A stretch of 64,000 bases of DNA from Rossellomorea sp036867415 (GCF_036867415.1 NZ_JBAJHU010000002.1:658791-722790), one strand, 5' to 3'; positions 1 to 8,091 are shown, counted from the first letter of the stretch. Program-made: numbers and translations. The notes: generated from the sequence alone by a model not told the origin.

Positions 1-121
1 TCCCTTTTCAGCTTGAAAATGAAAAGAGCACGATAACACACTCCGTTTAAACTGACTGAAACACGTACGAGAAACAACAATTTTTAAGAAAATTGCCTTT
101 AAGTAAATTATGGGAGTTGAG

Positions 122-940
122 ATGAATATGATGAAGACCAGACAGGATGCCTGGACAGATGAAAATGATCTAATGTTAGCCGAAACCGTCTTGCGTCATG
201 TGCGCGAAGGCAGTACCCAGCTGAACGCTTTTGAAGAAGTCGGAGATAAACTGAACCGCACATCGGCAGCCTGCGGGTTCCGCTGGAATGCAGTGGTCCG
301 GCACCAATATGAGAAAGCTCTTCAACTGGCAAAAAAACAGCGCAAACAGCGCCACCGCTTACTGGGGAAAGATCAGGGCGGAAAGAAAAAGCTATTATAC
401 AAGCCGCCTACACCTTCATTTGAAGAACTGGATGCTATGTCTCTATCAATGGAGGAAGCGGAAGAGGAGATGGAATTCCAATTCGAAGATTATATCCCGG
501 CAACCGAGCAGCTTTCACAGAACTCTGCCAAGACAGAAGTTGAAGCCTCTGAAGCCGTTGAAGAACAGACCGTCGCACCGCAGGCACCCGCTGCCCAGCA
601 TATCGTGAACCCAGCCGGTCTTCGCGGGGAAGTCACGCTTGAAAAAGTGATTGCCTTCTTGCAAAACATGGCACAAACCAGCATGAACTCGGATATCGTA
701 AAAATCGAGAATCAGAGATTGAAGCACGAAATCGCTGAGATTAGAAGAGAAAACAAAGAGCTTGAAAAGAAAGTCTCCGAACTCGAAAACAATTCGGTCA
801 CAATGCAGGAAGACTACGAAACACTCATGCAGATCATGAACCGCGCTCGCAAACTTGTCCTGTTCGATGAAGAAGGCGAAGCGAAAGCACCGCGCTTCAA
901 GATGGACCGGAACGGGAATTTGGAAAAAGTCGCAGAGTAA
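122..940 (+). CDS. rsfA: RsfA family prespore transcription factor
   Basis: Predicted DNA-binding regulator of 272 residues, similar to B. subtilis RsfA, which tunes SigF-dependent transcription in the forespore. The first 70 residues form a Myb/SANT-like domain (TRQDAWTDENDLMLAE, then AACGFRWNAVVRHQY) typical of the family; a Glu-rich linker and a long coiled coil (about residues 200-245, repeated Glu/Lys heptads) follow. I chose ATG 122 because GGGAG at 112-116 gives good spacing; ATG 110 lacks a site and ATG 128/131 are alternatives. The order rsfA, lipL, pta, hemQ matches the B. subtilis ywf region, which favours RsfA over its paralogue YlbO. A terminator follows. Confidence 0.88.
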   Translation: MNMMKTRQDAWTDENDLMLAETVLRHVREGSTQLNAFEEVGDKLNRTSAACGFRWNAVVRHQYEKALQLAKKQRKQRHRLLGKDQGGKKKLLYKPPTPSFEELDAMSLSMEEAEEEMEFQFEDYIPATEQLSQNSAKTEVEASEAVEEQTVAPQAPAAQHIVNPAGLRGEVTLEKVIAFLQNMAQTSMNSDIVKIENQRLKHEIAEIRRENKELEKKVSELENNSVTMQEDYETLMQIMNRARKLVLFDEEGEAKAPRFKMDRNGNLEKVAE

Positions 941-974
941 CTGTTGTACGCGAGCCCCCCTTAAACAGGGTTCC

Positions 975-1017
975 CAAGCCAGTATGCCTTTTTATTAAAA
1001 GGGTGTGCTGGCTTTTA
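975..1017 (+). terminator. Terminator of rsfA
   Basis: AAGCCAG and GCTGGCTT arms enclose an A/T-rich loop and are followed by TTTTATT, 35 bases after the rsfA stop. Confidence 0.6.
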
Positions 1018-1079
1018 TTGGTTTCATGGCAGTATACGGGGGTATTTTTCGTTCATTTCAGTGAAGGCTGTACATTTTT

Positions 1080-1182
1080 TGAGCGAAATGACAAGGTTTA
1101 TGAGCGGAATTTTGGATATATGAGCGAAATCGCCCTGTTTATGCGCGATATGTCAAATTTATGAGCGAAACAGGATACCTCC
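1080..1182. repeat. Periodic array A (about 20.5 bp period, TGAGCGAAAT word)
   Basis: Five imperfect copies of TGAGCGAAAT followed by a variable stretch ending in TTTA start at 1080, 1101, 1121, 1142 and 1162 (steps 21, 20, 21, 20). The conserved half is about 10 bases and the rest drifts. It fills the rsfA-lipL spacer (941-1402), where I see no convincing gene; a 64-codon open frame from 1161 has no ribosome site and begins inside the repeat. Confidence 0.8.
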
Positions 1183-1356
1183 TCCAAAAATACACCCTGA
1201 CGTATCTGCCGCTTCACAAAACAATCCTCACACTCTACTACTATCAAAAATCACCCAAATCGGCTCCAGAGCACCACAAGACGTACGAACTGCTTCCAGA
1301 AAAGTTTCAATTTTTCAACAAAGATTACTATAGCTTGTACTTGGCCAACCAATAAA

Positions 1357-1398
1357 AAAAGACCAAATGTGCACAACGGCCATTTGATCTTTTTTTAT
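1357..1398. terminator. Bidirectional terminator beside lipL
   Basis: CAAATG and CATTTG arms lie within a larger imperfect stem, flanked by A-rich and T-rich runs, just past the lipL stop. It can serve the minus-strand gene. Confidence 0.6.
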
Positions 1399-1402
1399 TT
1401 GA

Positions 1403-2245
1403 TTACCCTAAAACCTTTTCGTTCCGATCGACTACACGTCCATAATACATGTCGTACATCGTGTACTCTTCACCCTGGAGGGCACTCGAGTAAATTTCGC
1501 CGCTGAATTCCTTCAAGGATCGAAGGAAACGAAGCATTACATCCTGGACGGATAACTCCACCCCCAACAACTCGGCAAGCGACGCCATCACTTCGGGCTC
1601 GATTTTCGGGAAGGTGAACTTTGACTGCTCCTCCCGAAGACCTTTTTCATAAAAATTCCGGATCAACTCCGCCCGTTCTGAACCGCTTCCGTTTACACAA
1701 AGGTAAATCTGAACGGCCACCCCGTTCCGGATCCGCCTCTGTGAGATCCCGGCAAACTTCCGGTCGCGGATACTCAAGTCATAGCTCCCCGGACAGTAGG
1801 ACCGGGTGATTTCCTTCGCTTCGATATTCATATCAAAGTCCCTGAACATTTCCTTTATCAGCAGCAGCATCGCATCATAACCGCGGTTGATATCGATCCC
1901 CTTTTCCGAATCAGGGAACACCAACGAAATATTGAGGACCCCCTCGTCAAGGACGACCGCCAATCCGCCTGAATTTCGAACGATATATTGATAACCCGCT
2001 TCCTCCAACACATTCAACGCATCGGCCAGAAACGGCAATTTCGTATCCTGAATGCCGAGCACCACCGTCTGATGATGGACCCATGACCGTGCAGCCGGAT
2101 CCGATTGACCCGCCCCCACAGCCGTACACAGCGTATCATCCATCGCAAACGACTGCAGCGCCCCGAACATCGGCCCGAGGCTCGACTGATCAATCACCCT
2201 CCACCGATCCCGGCGAAGCAGTTCATATGCTTTATCCTTATCCAT
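1403..2245 (-). CDS. lipL: Octanoyl-[GcvH]:protein N-octanoyltransferase
   Basis: Lipoate biosynthesis enzyme of the biotin/lipoate ligase fold, 280 residues. In Bacillus LipL moves octanoyl groups from GcvH to the E2 subunits of 2-oxoacid dehydrogenases by an acyl-thioester on a conserved Cys. That Cys is visible as C151 in SYCPGSYDLSI, followed by the conserved Lys region RKFAGISQRR (K163); VRNSGGLAVV is the RxxGG substrate motif. ATG 2245 has GGAG nine bases upstream. LipM and LplJ share the fold, but the position between rsfA and pta matches B. subtilis ywfL (lipL). Likely single-gene transcription unit. Confidence 0.9.
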   Translation of the reverse strand: MDKDKAYELLRRDRWRVIDQSSLGPMFGALQSFAMDDTLCTAVGAGQSDPAARSWVHHQTVVLGIQDTKLPFLADALNVLEEAGYQYIVRNSGGLAVVLDEGVLNISLVFPDSEKGIDINRGYDAMLLLIKEMFRDFDMNIEAKEITRSYCPGSYDLSIRDRKFAGISQRRIRNGVAVQIYLCVNGSGSERAELIRNFYEKGLREEQSKFTFPKIEPEVMASLAELLGVELSVQDVMLRFLRSLKEFSGEIYSSALQGEEYTMYDMYYGRVVDRNEKVLG

Positions 2246-2337
2246 AACGCTTCTCCTTCACTGAAAACATGCGGGTTAATTATATCATAAAATGTGGTGT
2301 GGATTGAAAACCGGGGTGGGGAGGGGAAGTGGGTGTG

Positions 2338-2520
2338 GGTGCCAGGCACAAAAACCGTAGATTGTGCCTGGCACCAAGTAATGACGGATGTACCTGTACA
2401 AATCGACTCCATTGTACCTGGTACATTCCCTAGCCTGAACCTTGTACAGAACACAACTTTGTGCCAGGCACAAAAACGGTATTCTGTGTTTGGCACCCAC
2501 TATTGAGCCAGGCTCAACCA
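2338..2520. repeat. Cluster of GTGCCAGGCAC-type palindromes
   Basis: GGTGCCAGGCACAA (2338-2351) pairs exactly with TTGTGCCTGGCACC (2362-2375). A diverged version, TGTACCTGTACAA and TTGTACCTGGTACA, lies at 2390-2425, a third (TTGTGCCAGGCACAA with a decayed partner) at 2459-2496, and GAGCCAGGCTC near 2506. Another copy forms the terminator at 11102. This spacer (2246-2580) has no gene. The word is a common Bacillus intergenic repeat; here it is stacked in decaying copies. Confidence 0.85.
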
Positions 2521-2536
2521 AATCCCCCACCCACAA

Positions 2537-2572
2537 AAAAAGAACCGGACCCAAATTGAGTCCAGCCCTTCC
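2537..2572 (-). terminator. Terminator of pta
   Basis: On the minus strand a GGAC...GTCC-based hairpin is followed by a run of seven T, just downstream of the pta stop. Confidence 0.6.
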
Positions 2573-2580
2573 TAAAGTCA

Positions 2581-3552
2581 TTACAACGCCTGAGCAGCCG
2601 TAATCAATGCCAGCTTGTACACATCTTCCTCGTTGCATCCGCGGGAAAGATCGTTTACAGGGGCATTCAATCCTTGGAGGATCGGTCCTACTGCTTCGAA
2701 GTTTCCTAGGCGCTGGGCGATTTTGTAGCCGATGTTTCCGGCTTCGAGGCTTGGGAATACGAAGACGTTCGCGTTTCCTTGGATGTCTGCGCCCGGTGCT
2801 TTTTTCTCTGCAACGGATGGGACGAAGGCTGCGTCGAATTGGAATTCGCCGTCTACTGTCAGTTCAGGTGATTTTTCTTTTGCAAGTGTAACGGCTTGAA
2901 CCACTTTTTCAGTCTCAGCCGATTTGGCCGATCCTTTAGTGGAGAAGCTCAACATTGCTACCTTTGCATCGATGTCGAACATTTCAGCCGTCTTGGCACT
3001 TTCCACCGCGATTTCCGCAAGGTCCTGGCTGTCAGGGGAAATGTTGATGGCACAGTCGGCGAATACGTATTTCTCTTCTTCACGAACCATGATGAAGACG
3101 CCTGATGTTTTGCGTACGCCTTCTTTTGTTTTGATGATTTGAAGGGCCGGGCGGACTGTGTCAGCCGTTGAATGGGCAGCACCGCTCACGAGACCGTGTG
3201 CTTGTCCGGTATATACGAGCATCGTTCCGAAGTAGTTGCCGTCGAGAAGGATTTTCTTTGCGTCTTCTTCGGTCGCTTTCCCTTTGCGGCGTTCAACGAA
3301 GCTTTTCACAAGGTCATCCATGCCTGCAAATGCTTCAGGGTCCACTAGCTCGCACCCATCAAGCTTGACGCCTGAGTTGGCTGCTGCAGCCTGGACTTCT
3401 TCGACATTCCCGATGACGATCGGAGTCAGCACACCGTCGCTTGCCAGGCGGGATGCTGCACGTAAAATGCGCTCATCCGTACCTTCCGGGAAGACGATCT
3501 TCAATTCTTTGCCTTTGATTTTATCTGTTAACGTTGTAAATAAGTTACTCAA
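2581..3552 (-). CDS. pta: Phosphate acetyltransferase
   Basis: Converts acetyl-CoA and phosphate to acetyl phosphate and CoA in overflow metabolism. At 323 residues it is the short, single-domain PTA_PTB type usual in Bacillus. Conserved segments seen are KIVFPEGTDERILRAA near the N terminus, VSGAAHSTADTVRPALQI (about 124-141) and NVFVFPSLEAGNIGYKIAQR (264-283). The start is TTG 3552, fixed by AAGGAGG upstream and by the conserved MSNLF start; no ATG fits. It sits between lipL and the divergent hemQ as in B. subtilis. A promoter candidate is at 3587-3614 and a cre-like palindrome at 3750. Confidence 0.96.
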   Translation of the reverse strand: MSNLFTTLTDKIKGKELKIVFPEGTDERILRAASRLASDGVLTPIVIGNVEEVQAAAANSGVKLDGCELVDPEAFAGMDDLVKSFVERRKGKATEEDAKKILLDGNYFGTMLVYTGQAHGLVSGAAHSTADTVRPALQIIKTKEGVRKTSGVFIMVREEEKYVFADCAINISPDSQDLAEIAVESAKTAEMFDIDAKVAMLSFSTKGSAKSAETEKVVQAVTLAKEKSPELTVDGEFQFDAAFVPSVAEKKAPGADIQGNANVFVFPSLEAGNIGYKIAQRLGNFEAVGPILQGLNAPVNDLSRGCNEEDVYKLALITAAQAL

Positions 3553-3586
3553 TAGAGGAACCTCCTTGTTTTACATTTCCACTCTT

Positions 3587-3614
3587 AGAATACTCTACTC
3601 TTATAGGAATTCAA
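3587..3614 (-). promoter_or_regulatory. SigA-type promoter candidate for pta
   Basis: On the minus strand TTGAAT and TATTCT are separated by 16 bases, about 35 bases before the TTG start. Matches are fair, not perfect. Confidence 0.45.
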
Positions 3615-3747
3615 GGAAAAGGATGAATGTTATCGGTTACACGACAAAAGTTTTTGTTTTCAAAAAATTCATCCTTGCACTGACTCTTCCTATACCCATT
3701 ATGAATTGCGAACAACCCACTATGTAAACAACGTTTAGTGTGTTCCG

Positions 3748-3762
3748 ATGAAGCGCTTCCTA
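3748..3762. promoter_or_regulatory. cre-like palindrome between pta and hemQ
   Basis: GAAGCGCTTC is a perfect 10-base palindrome with the CcpA core (AGCGCT), about 200 bases upstream of pta. CcpA activates pta in B. subtilis from an upstream cre, so the position is sensible, but the flanks deviate from the consensus. Confidence 0.35.
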
Positions 3763-3869
3763 TCCTTCTAATTGTGCCATTTTAACGACAGTTGGGTTTC
3801 GGATTCCTCCTCCGTGACCAAACTATGATATAGTGAAATTGGATTAAGAACTATAAGGAGTGATTGAAC

Positions 3870-4613
3870 ATGGCAGAACCAGCACAAACATTGGATGGTT
3901 GGTATTCACTGCATGATTTCCGTGCGATGGATTGGACTTCATGGAAGATGCTTCCGAGCGAAGAAAGAGCGACGGCAACCGCTGAATTCCACCGCTTCTT
4001 GGATAAGTTAAATACCACTCAGGCTGCAAAAGAAGGCAGTCATGCCCTTTATACGATTGTCGGTCAGAAAGCAGACTTCATGTTGATGATCCTTCGTCCG
4101 ACGATGGAAGAATTGAATGAGCTTGAAAATGAATTCAATAAGCTGAAAATTGCTGAATTCACGATTCCAACGTTCTCATACGTATCTGTTGTCGAGCTTG
4201 GAAACTACATGCCGACTGAAGGCGACCCATACGACAACCCTTATGTTCAGGAACGCATCTATCCGATCCTTCCGAAGGCGAAGCATATCTGTTTCTATCC
4301 GATGGACAAGCGCCGCCAAGGGAACGATAACTGGTACATGCTGCCGATGGAAGATCGCCGTTCCATGATGAAGAGCCACGGCATGATCGGCCGTCAATAT
4401 GCAGGGAAAGTGAAGCAAATCATCACCGGATCTGTCGGTTTTGACGATTACGAATGGGGCGTTACGCTATTCGCCGACGATGTCCTTCAATTCAAGAAGC
4501 TCGTATACGAAATGCGTTTCGACGAAGTAAGTGCCCGTTACGGCGAATTCGGAGCTTTCTATGTAGGGAATCTTTTAGAAGAAGAAGGAATCGCGAAATT
4601 CCTTCATGTATAA
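3870..4613 (+). CDS. hemQ: Coproheme decarboxylase HemQ
   Basis: Last step of the coproporphyrin-dependent haem pathway of Gram-positives: decarboxylates coprohaem III to haem b using peroxide. The protein is 247 residues, a chlorite-dismutase-fold enzyme. CFYPMDKRR carries the catalytic Tyr (Y143) and the Lys/Arg cluster; KSHGMIGR holds the proximal haem His (H170). ATG 3870 is chosen over an in-frame TTG at 3864 because AAGGAG at 3855-3860 then has nine-base spacing. Divergent from pta, as in B. subtilis (ywfI). A shared terminator follows. Confidence 0.96.
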   Translation: MAEPAQTLDGWYSLHDFRAMDWTSWKMLPSEERATATAEFHRFLDKLNTTQAAKEGSHALYTIVGQKADFMLMILRPTMEELNELENEFNKLKIAEFTIPTFSYVSVVELGNYMPTEGDPYDNPYVQERIYPILPKAKHICFYPMDKRRQGNDNWYMLPMEDRRSMMKSHGMIGRQYAGKVKQIITGSVGFDDYEWGVTLFADDVLQFKKLVYEMRFDEVSARYGEFGAFYVGNLLEEEGIAKFLHV

Positions 4614-4625
4614 TAAATGATTTAC

Positions 4626-4676
4626 AGCAGTCCATTTTGGAGAGCATTCTACTCCGGAATGGACTGCTTTTTTTCA
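4626..4676. terminator. Terminator between hemQ and the LysM gene
   Basis: AGCAGTCCATT (4626-4636) and AATGGACTGCT (4658-4668) form an 11-bp stem followed by TTTTTTT. It ends hemQ and may act for the convergent gene. Confidence 0.85.
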
Positions 4677-4686
4677 TTCTAATCCA

Positions 4687-5607
4687 CTACTTTATTTCGA
4701 TTGTGTTCAGCATCTTCAACATTTCCGGCACGATTCCTTCCGATTCCTCCGCATTTCGGAAGTGGATCGTAAACTTCAACAGAACACCATCCACTTTTTT
4801 CACAGCGATATTTGTCTGCACAGTGGAATCGTGTGCATGCAGCAGAAATTCTGCACCTTTGTAAAACGGCAATGAATGCTCAGTCGGGAGTTCGGTGACC
4901 TTCCCCAGAAGCTTGAGCTGATCTTGTGCATTCTTCTTAACAGAGCGGATATCTGTATCGGCCCCGAGCACCTCGACTCTGGTGAAATAATAATCGTCAT
5001 TGGTCGATTGAAGGATGAATTTACGTGGCTCTTCCGACGTGTAATAGTATCCGATATAAGGTGTTAAACCGGGTATAATCTTTTCGGCATCATAGCCCGC
5101 AGATTGATCCGCTGTTGTCTTATTCACCTTCAGGACTTGACCGGCCAAAATCAGATTGCTCTGCAGCCCATTCCTGTTTTTCAGTTCTTCCAGCGTCAAT
5201 CCATACTCCCTGCTGATACCCCACAATGTATCTCCTGCCCTTACCAATGCAAACGATGGTATTTCAAGCTTTTGGCCAATATAGATGGTATCTGAATACA
5301 ACCGGTTCATATGCTTCAATTGACCGACCGTACTATTATGTGTTTTCGCCATGCTCCATAGCGTATCTCCTTTTTTGACGGTGACCACTTTATTGAAACG
5401 AAGCTTTTCTCCTGCATAAATCGTGTTGGAATCCAGATTGTTGCTCTCCTTCAATTGATCTACTGTCATCCCGTACTTTTGCGACAAGCCCCAGAGTGTA
5501 TCCCCTTTTTGGATCAGATGGAAATTCGCTGCCCCAGTACTGGAAATCCCCAGCGCCGATATGGTCAAAGCCATGACAGCTGATTTGAAAAATGTGCTTT
5601 TTTTCAT
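4687..5607 (-). CDS. Secreted protein with three LysM domains
   Basis: Exported cell-wall-binding protein of 306 residues. A Lys-rich signal peptide (1-27, hydrophobic core VMALTISALGISSTGAA) is followed by three LysM repeats at about 29-72, 75-116 and 120-162, each with the KGDTLW or RAGDTLW motif and a hydrophobic close. LysM binds glycan chains of peptidoglycan. The C-terminal 140 residues (from PGLTPYIGYYY) match no family I recognise and contain no evident hydrolase motif, so its role is unknown. ATG 5607 has GGGGG upstream; further upstream starts would spoil the signal peptide. Single gene, convergent with hemQ. Confidence 0.85.
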   Translation of the reverse strand: MKKSTFFKSAVMALTISALGISSTGAANFHLIQKGDTLWGLSQKYGMTVDQLKESNNLDSNTIYAGEKLRFNKVVTVKKGDTLWSMAKTHNSTVGQLKHMNRLYSDTIYIGQKLEIPSFALVRAGDTLWGISREYGLTLEELKNRNGLQSNLILAGQVLKVNKTTADQSAGYDAEKIIPGLTPYIGYYYTSEEPRKFILQSTNDDYYFTRVEVLGADTDIRSVKKNAQDQLKLLGKVTELPTEHSLPFYKGAEFLLHAHDSTVQTNIAVKKVDGVLLKFTIHFRNAEESEGIVPEMLKMLNTIEIK

Positions 5608-5704
5608 CGTAAAGCCCCCATAATGATTATTCTTGGTGTTTACCTTTTCCTTACTACTATTAGACGGCAGGATAAACGGCAAGTTACATGAAGATGAGCC
5701 CATT

Positions 5705-5800
5705 TTCAGCTGTTGATGAAGCCGGTTTATTCAGCTGGTGAACTATTGGGTTTATTCACCTGCTGAATCCATGTGATTATTCACCAGCTGAATCTTCGGC
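5705..5800. repeat. Periodic array B (exact 25 bp period, palindromic word)
   Basis: Four units start at 5705, 5730, 5755 and 5780, each exactly 25 bases apart, with a TTCA-N5-TGAA core. Unit 2 (TTCAGCTGGTGAA) is the exact reverse complement of the core of unit 4 (TTCACCAGCTGAA). Most of the 300-base spacer between the LysM gene and cwlJ is this array; no gene is seen there. Confidence 0.8.
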
Positions 5801-5907
5801 AAGATCTGATTTTATCTATTCTCCCCATTTATTAGAATATCTTTTCCCTTCCGGACATAGACATGAAATAGTGAGACAGAAAGCATCTTCTGAAGTGAGG
5901 TGGGAAG

Positions 5908-6330
5908 ATGGCTGTAGTTCCTTTTAACGGGAAGGAAGTAAAGCTCCTCGCTCGATTGATGAGAGCTGAAGGCGAGGGAGATGGTCAGCTGGGAATGTTG
6001 ATGGTGGGGAACGTCGGAATCAACCGGGTAAGGGTAAGATGTCTGGACTTTAAAGATATCAACACGATTCAAAGAATGGTGTTTCAAAGCCCGGGCGGAT
6101 TTGAAGCCACACAAAAGGGATATTTCTATCAGCGGGCAAGGGAGAAAGACATCAACCTTGCCAGAAAAACGATCAACGGCAAGAGATATCATCCTGCTTC
6201 CAATTCGTTGTGGTTCTTTCGGCCGGAAGGAAGCTGTCCTGCCGAATGGTATAACCAAGCCAATTCAGGCCGCTTCAAATCACATTGTTTCTTTAATCCA
6301 ACCAGGGCAGATTGTCCAAAAGCCTATTAA
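5908..6330 (+). CDS. cwlJ: Spore germination cell wall hydrolase CwlJ
   Basis: Cortex-lytic enzyme of the SleB/CwlJ hydrolase_2 family, 140 residues, close to the 142 of B. subtilis CwlJ. It is placed in the spore coat and degrades cortex during germination, notably in response to calcium-dipicolinate. The catalytic Glu lies in LLARLMRAEGEGDGQ (E21); MLMVGNVGINRVR, GYFYQRAREKDINLAR and CPAEWYNQ are family blocks. There is no signal peptide, as expected for a coat-targeted protein. AGGTGGGAAG upstream of ATG 5908 serves as ribosome site. gerQ, needed to position CwlJ, follows 60 bases downstream, probably in one operon. Confidence 0.95.
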   Translation: MAVVPFNGKEVKLLARLMRAEGEGDGQLGMLMVGNVGINRVRVRCLDFKDINTIQRMVFQSPGGFEATQKGYFYQRAREKDINLARKTINGKRYHPASNSLWFFRPEGSCPAEWYNQANSGRFKSHCFFNPTRADCPKAY

Positions 6331-6390
6331 CTTGGAGGCCCATTTTTCAAAAAAAATGAACAAATCATGATTTTCAAGGAGGTATATCAC

Positions 6391-6879
6391 TTGTCAAATA
6401 ATCAATACAACCCTTACCAAGGGTATACTCAAGCTGCTTATGATCCTTATCGGCAATATTATTCTGCAGGAATGCAGGGGCAGGGCCCTCAAGGCCAGCA
6501 AGGTCAGGCCCAATATATGCAAAATGCTCAAAACGGGGGACTCCAGGTCCCGCCTCCGCAAAGTGCGCAGGCACAATCGCAGGCCGTTCCTGGTATGCTT
6601 CCCGTGGAAGAGTCTTATATCGAGAACATCCTCCGCCTGAACAAAGGGAAAGTAGCGACTGTTTATGCCACATTTGAAAACAATACAGAGTGGAATGCGA
6701 AGGTATTCAAAGGAATCATCGAAGCCGCGGGCCGCGATCACCTCATCTTAAGTGATCCTCAGACGGGAACGCGCTACCTTATCCCGATGATCTATCTTGA
6801 CTACATCACCTTCGACGAAGAAATCGAATACGAATACCCATTCGGGGCAAACGGCATGGCCAATTACTCACAGCGATAA
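6391..6879 (+). CDS. gerQ: Spore coat protein GerQ
   Basis: Coat protein required for CwlJ localisation and cross-linked by transglutaminase in B. subtilis. The protein has 162 residues: an N-terminal half rich in Gln, Tyr, Pro and Gly (low complexity, coat-like) and a conserved C-terminal domain from SYIENILRLNKGKVATVYAT to TFDEEIEYEYPFGA. Start TTG 6391 is fixed by AAGGAGG at 6376-6382; an upstream in-frame ATG at 6367 overlaps that site. It follows cwlJ directly. In B. subtilis gerQ (ywdL) neighbours ywdK and ywdI, as here. A hairpin terminator follows. Confidence 0.93.
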   Translation: MSNNQYNPYQGYTQAAYDPYRQYYSAGMQGQGPQGQQGQAQYMQNAQNGGLQVPPPQSAQAQSQAVPGMLPVEESYIENILRLNKGKVATVYATFENNTEWNAKVFKGIIEAAGRDHLILSDPQTGTRYLIPMIYLDYITFDEEIEYEYPFGANGMANYSQR

Positions 6880-6889
6880 TCACCACCCT

Positions 6890-6926
6890 AAGTGTTCAAA
6901 ATATCCTTTTGAACACTTATATTTTT
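6890..6926 (+). terminator. Terminator of cwlJ-gerQ
   Basis: AAGTGTTCAAAA and TTTTGAACACTT arms around a five-base loop, followed by ATATTTTT. Confidence 0.75.
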
Positions 6927-6969
6927 GTGTTCGAAAATAATGCAGTGCGGGACGGACTTATGCACACAC

Positions 6970-6998
6970 AAAAAAAAGACCGACTCCGGGGAGTCAGT
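6970..6998 (-). terminator. Terminator of ywdI-ywdK
   Basis: On the minus strand GACTGACTCC pairs with GGAGTCGGTC and eight T follow, directly after the ywdK stop. Confidence 0.8.
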
Positions 6999-7000
6999 CA

Positions 7001-7372
7001 TTACATTGTTTTTGCTGCAAAAATCACCAGCAGGATCCACCCTGCAAGGAAGCTCACTCCGCCAAATGGCGTGACCGCCCCGAGGATCTTGATCCCGGAT
7101 AAGCTGAGGACATACAAGCTTCCCGAGAATAAAATCGTACCGATCACCATCAGCCAGCCCGACCAGGACAGCAGTGAAGTCGGGGAAACGGTTCCCATCA
7201 GGACCCCGATGATGATGATGCCGATCGCATGAAACATTTGATATAGAACACCTGTATTCCATGTATCTATGTACTTCTTGTCGATCTTGCCTTCTAACGC
7301 GTGTGCACCGAATGCACCGAGACCAACTGATAAAAAGGCACTCAGCGCTCCAATGATGATGAATGTCTTCAT
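7001..7372 (-). CDS. ywdK: DUF423 family membrane protein YwdK
   Basis: Small integral membrane protein of 123 residues with four predicted transmembrane segments (about 3-23, 44-63, 68-89, 96-118). The family block GAFGAHALEGKIDKKYIDTW after the first helix identifies DUF423. Biochemical function is unknown. ATG 7372 has GGAGGAG upstream. It lies 21 bases after ywdI and shares its transcript; the ywdK-ywdI-ung order is the one in B. subtilis. Confidence 0.88.
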   Translation of the reverse strand: MKTFIIIGALSAFLSVGLGAFGAHALEGKIDKKYIDTWNTGVLYQMFHAIGIIIIGVLMGTVSPTSLLSWSGWLMVIGTILFSGSLYVLSLSGIKILGAVTPFGGVSFLAGWILLVIFAAKTM

Positions 7373-7393
7373 CGTACTTCTCCTCCGCTCCTA

Positions 7394-7687
7394 TTAAAAA
7401 TCAAATAATGAGTCCCCATTAGCGCCATCGTCTGTCTCAAGCGGTTCTTCTTTCTGGATCGACACCGGCTTCTGGACAGGCTGCTGCTTAGGGGCATACG
7501 GGAGTGTCTGCTGAGGCTGTACTGGAGCATTGAAGCTCACTTCCTGGTTGTTCTCCTCGAGCAGGACTTCACATAATACTTTGATCGAATGTATATGCTC
7601 TCGAATCTGCCGGGCTTTATCGGCAGATTTTGCTTTTGCCAATTCTTGTTCCATCCTTTTCATGACGCTGTGATGAGGAATATTCAT
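7394..7687 (-). CDS. ywdI: YwdI family protein (DUF5327)
   Basis: Soluble protein of 97 residues with a conserved N-terminal helical region (MNIPHHSVMKRMEQELAKAK, then REHIHSIKVLCEVLLE) and a disordered Pro/Gln-rich tail ending SLFDF. Function unknown; recognised by synteny (gerQ, ywdK, ywdI, ung) and the N-terminal pattern. AAGGAGG lies before ATG 7687. First gene of the ywdI-ywdK unit. The C terminus with acidic and Phe residues could be a docking peptide, which is speculation. Confidence 0.82.
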   Translation of the reverse strand: MNIPHHSVMKRMEQELAKAKSADKARQIREHIHSIKVLCEVLLEENNQEVSFNAPVQPQQTLPYAPKQQPVQKPVSIQKEEPLETDDGANGDSLFDF

Positions 7688-7914
7688 CCCGTGCCTCCTT
7701 TCACGTTCAAGAGCTTGCGTATCGTGATCATCTATACCATAATCCTAATTCTAAATCGGAGAATAATCAAATAGGTTCTTTGCCGGCTGATTTCAACAAA
7801 GGCATGTTAACCCCGCCTGAGCTTATGCAGGCACCGGCTTTTCTCTCACATCGAGCCTGTAAATCCAGCAGCCTTTTAACAGAGAACAAAATCAACAATT
7901 TCTTGAACAGCAGA

Positions 7915-8091
7915 TTATTTCGATTTAGGCACAAACTTCAAACAAGGACTTCCCGATGACTGGAGGACGACCGTCGACGGCATCGCCTTCGTCTTGAAGC
8001 CGTACCCTTTGCAGCCCCGTGGATGTGCGGGTTCCCATGTCGTATAAAAATAGCGGCACCCGAAGCAGTTGATCCGCTTTTCATTTTTCAC
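7915..8091 (-). CDS. Small four-cysteine protein near ung
   Basis: A 58-residue protein starting at GTG 8091 (GTG 8094 is an alternative) with AGGAGG eight bases upstream. Cys residues at 9, 12, 27 and 50 (CFGC, RGCKGYGF, SGSPCLKF) look like a zinc-ribbon or metal site. I recall similar short proteins in many bacteria, sometimes annotated beside or as uracil-DNA glycosylase, but I cannot name a function. It is on the strand of ung, downstream of it beyond a terminator. Easily missed for its size and GTG start; Cys spacing and ribosome site make it credible. Confidence 0.75.
   Translation of the reverse strand: MKNEKRINCFGCRYFYTTWEPAHPRGCKGYGFKTKAMPSTVVLQSSGSPCLKFVPKSK

Noticed and set aside
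1161..1355. 64-codon open frame starting inside array A
   Set aside because: No ribosome site; its first codons are the repeat word TGAGCGAAA, and it ends in a terminator stem.
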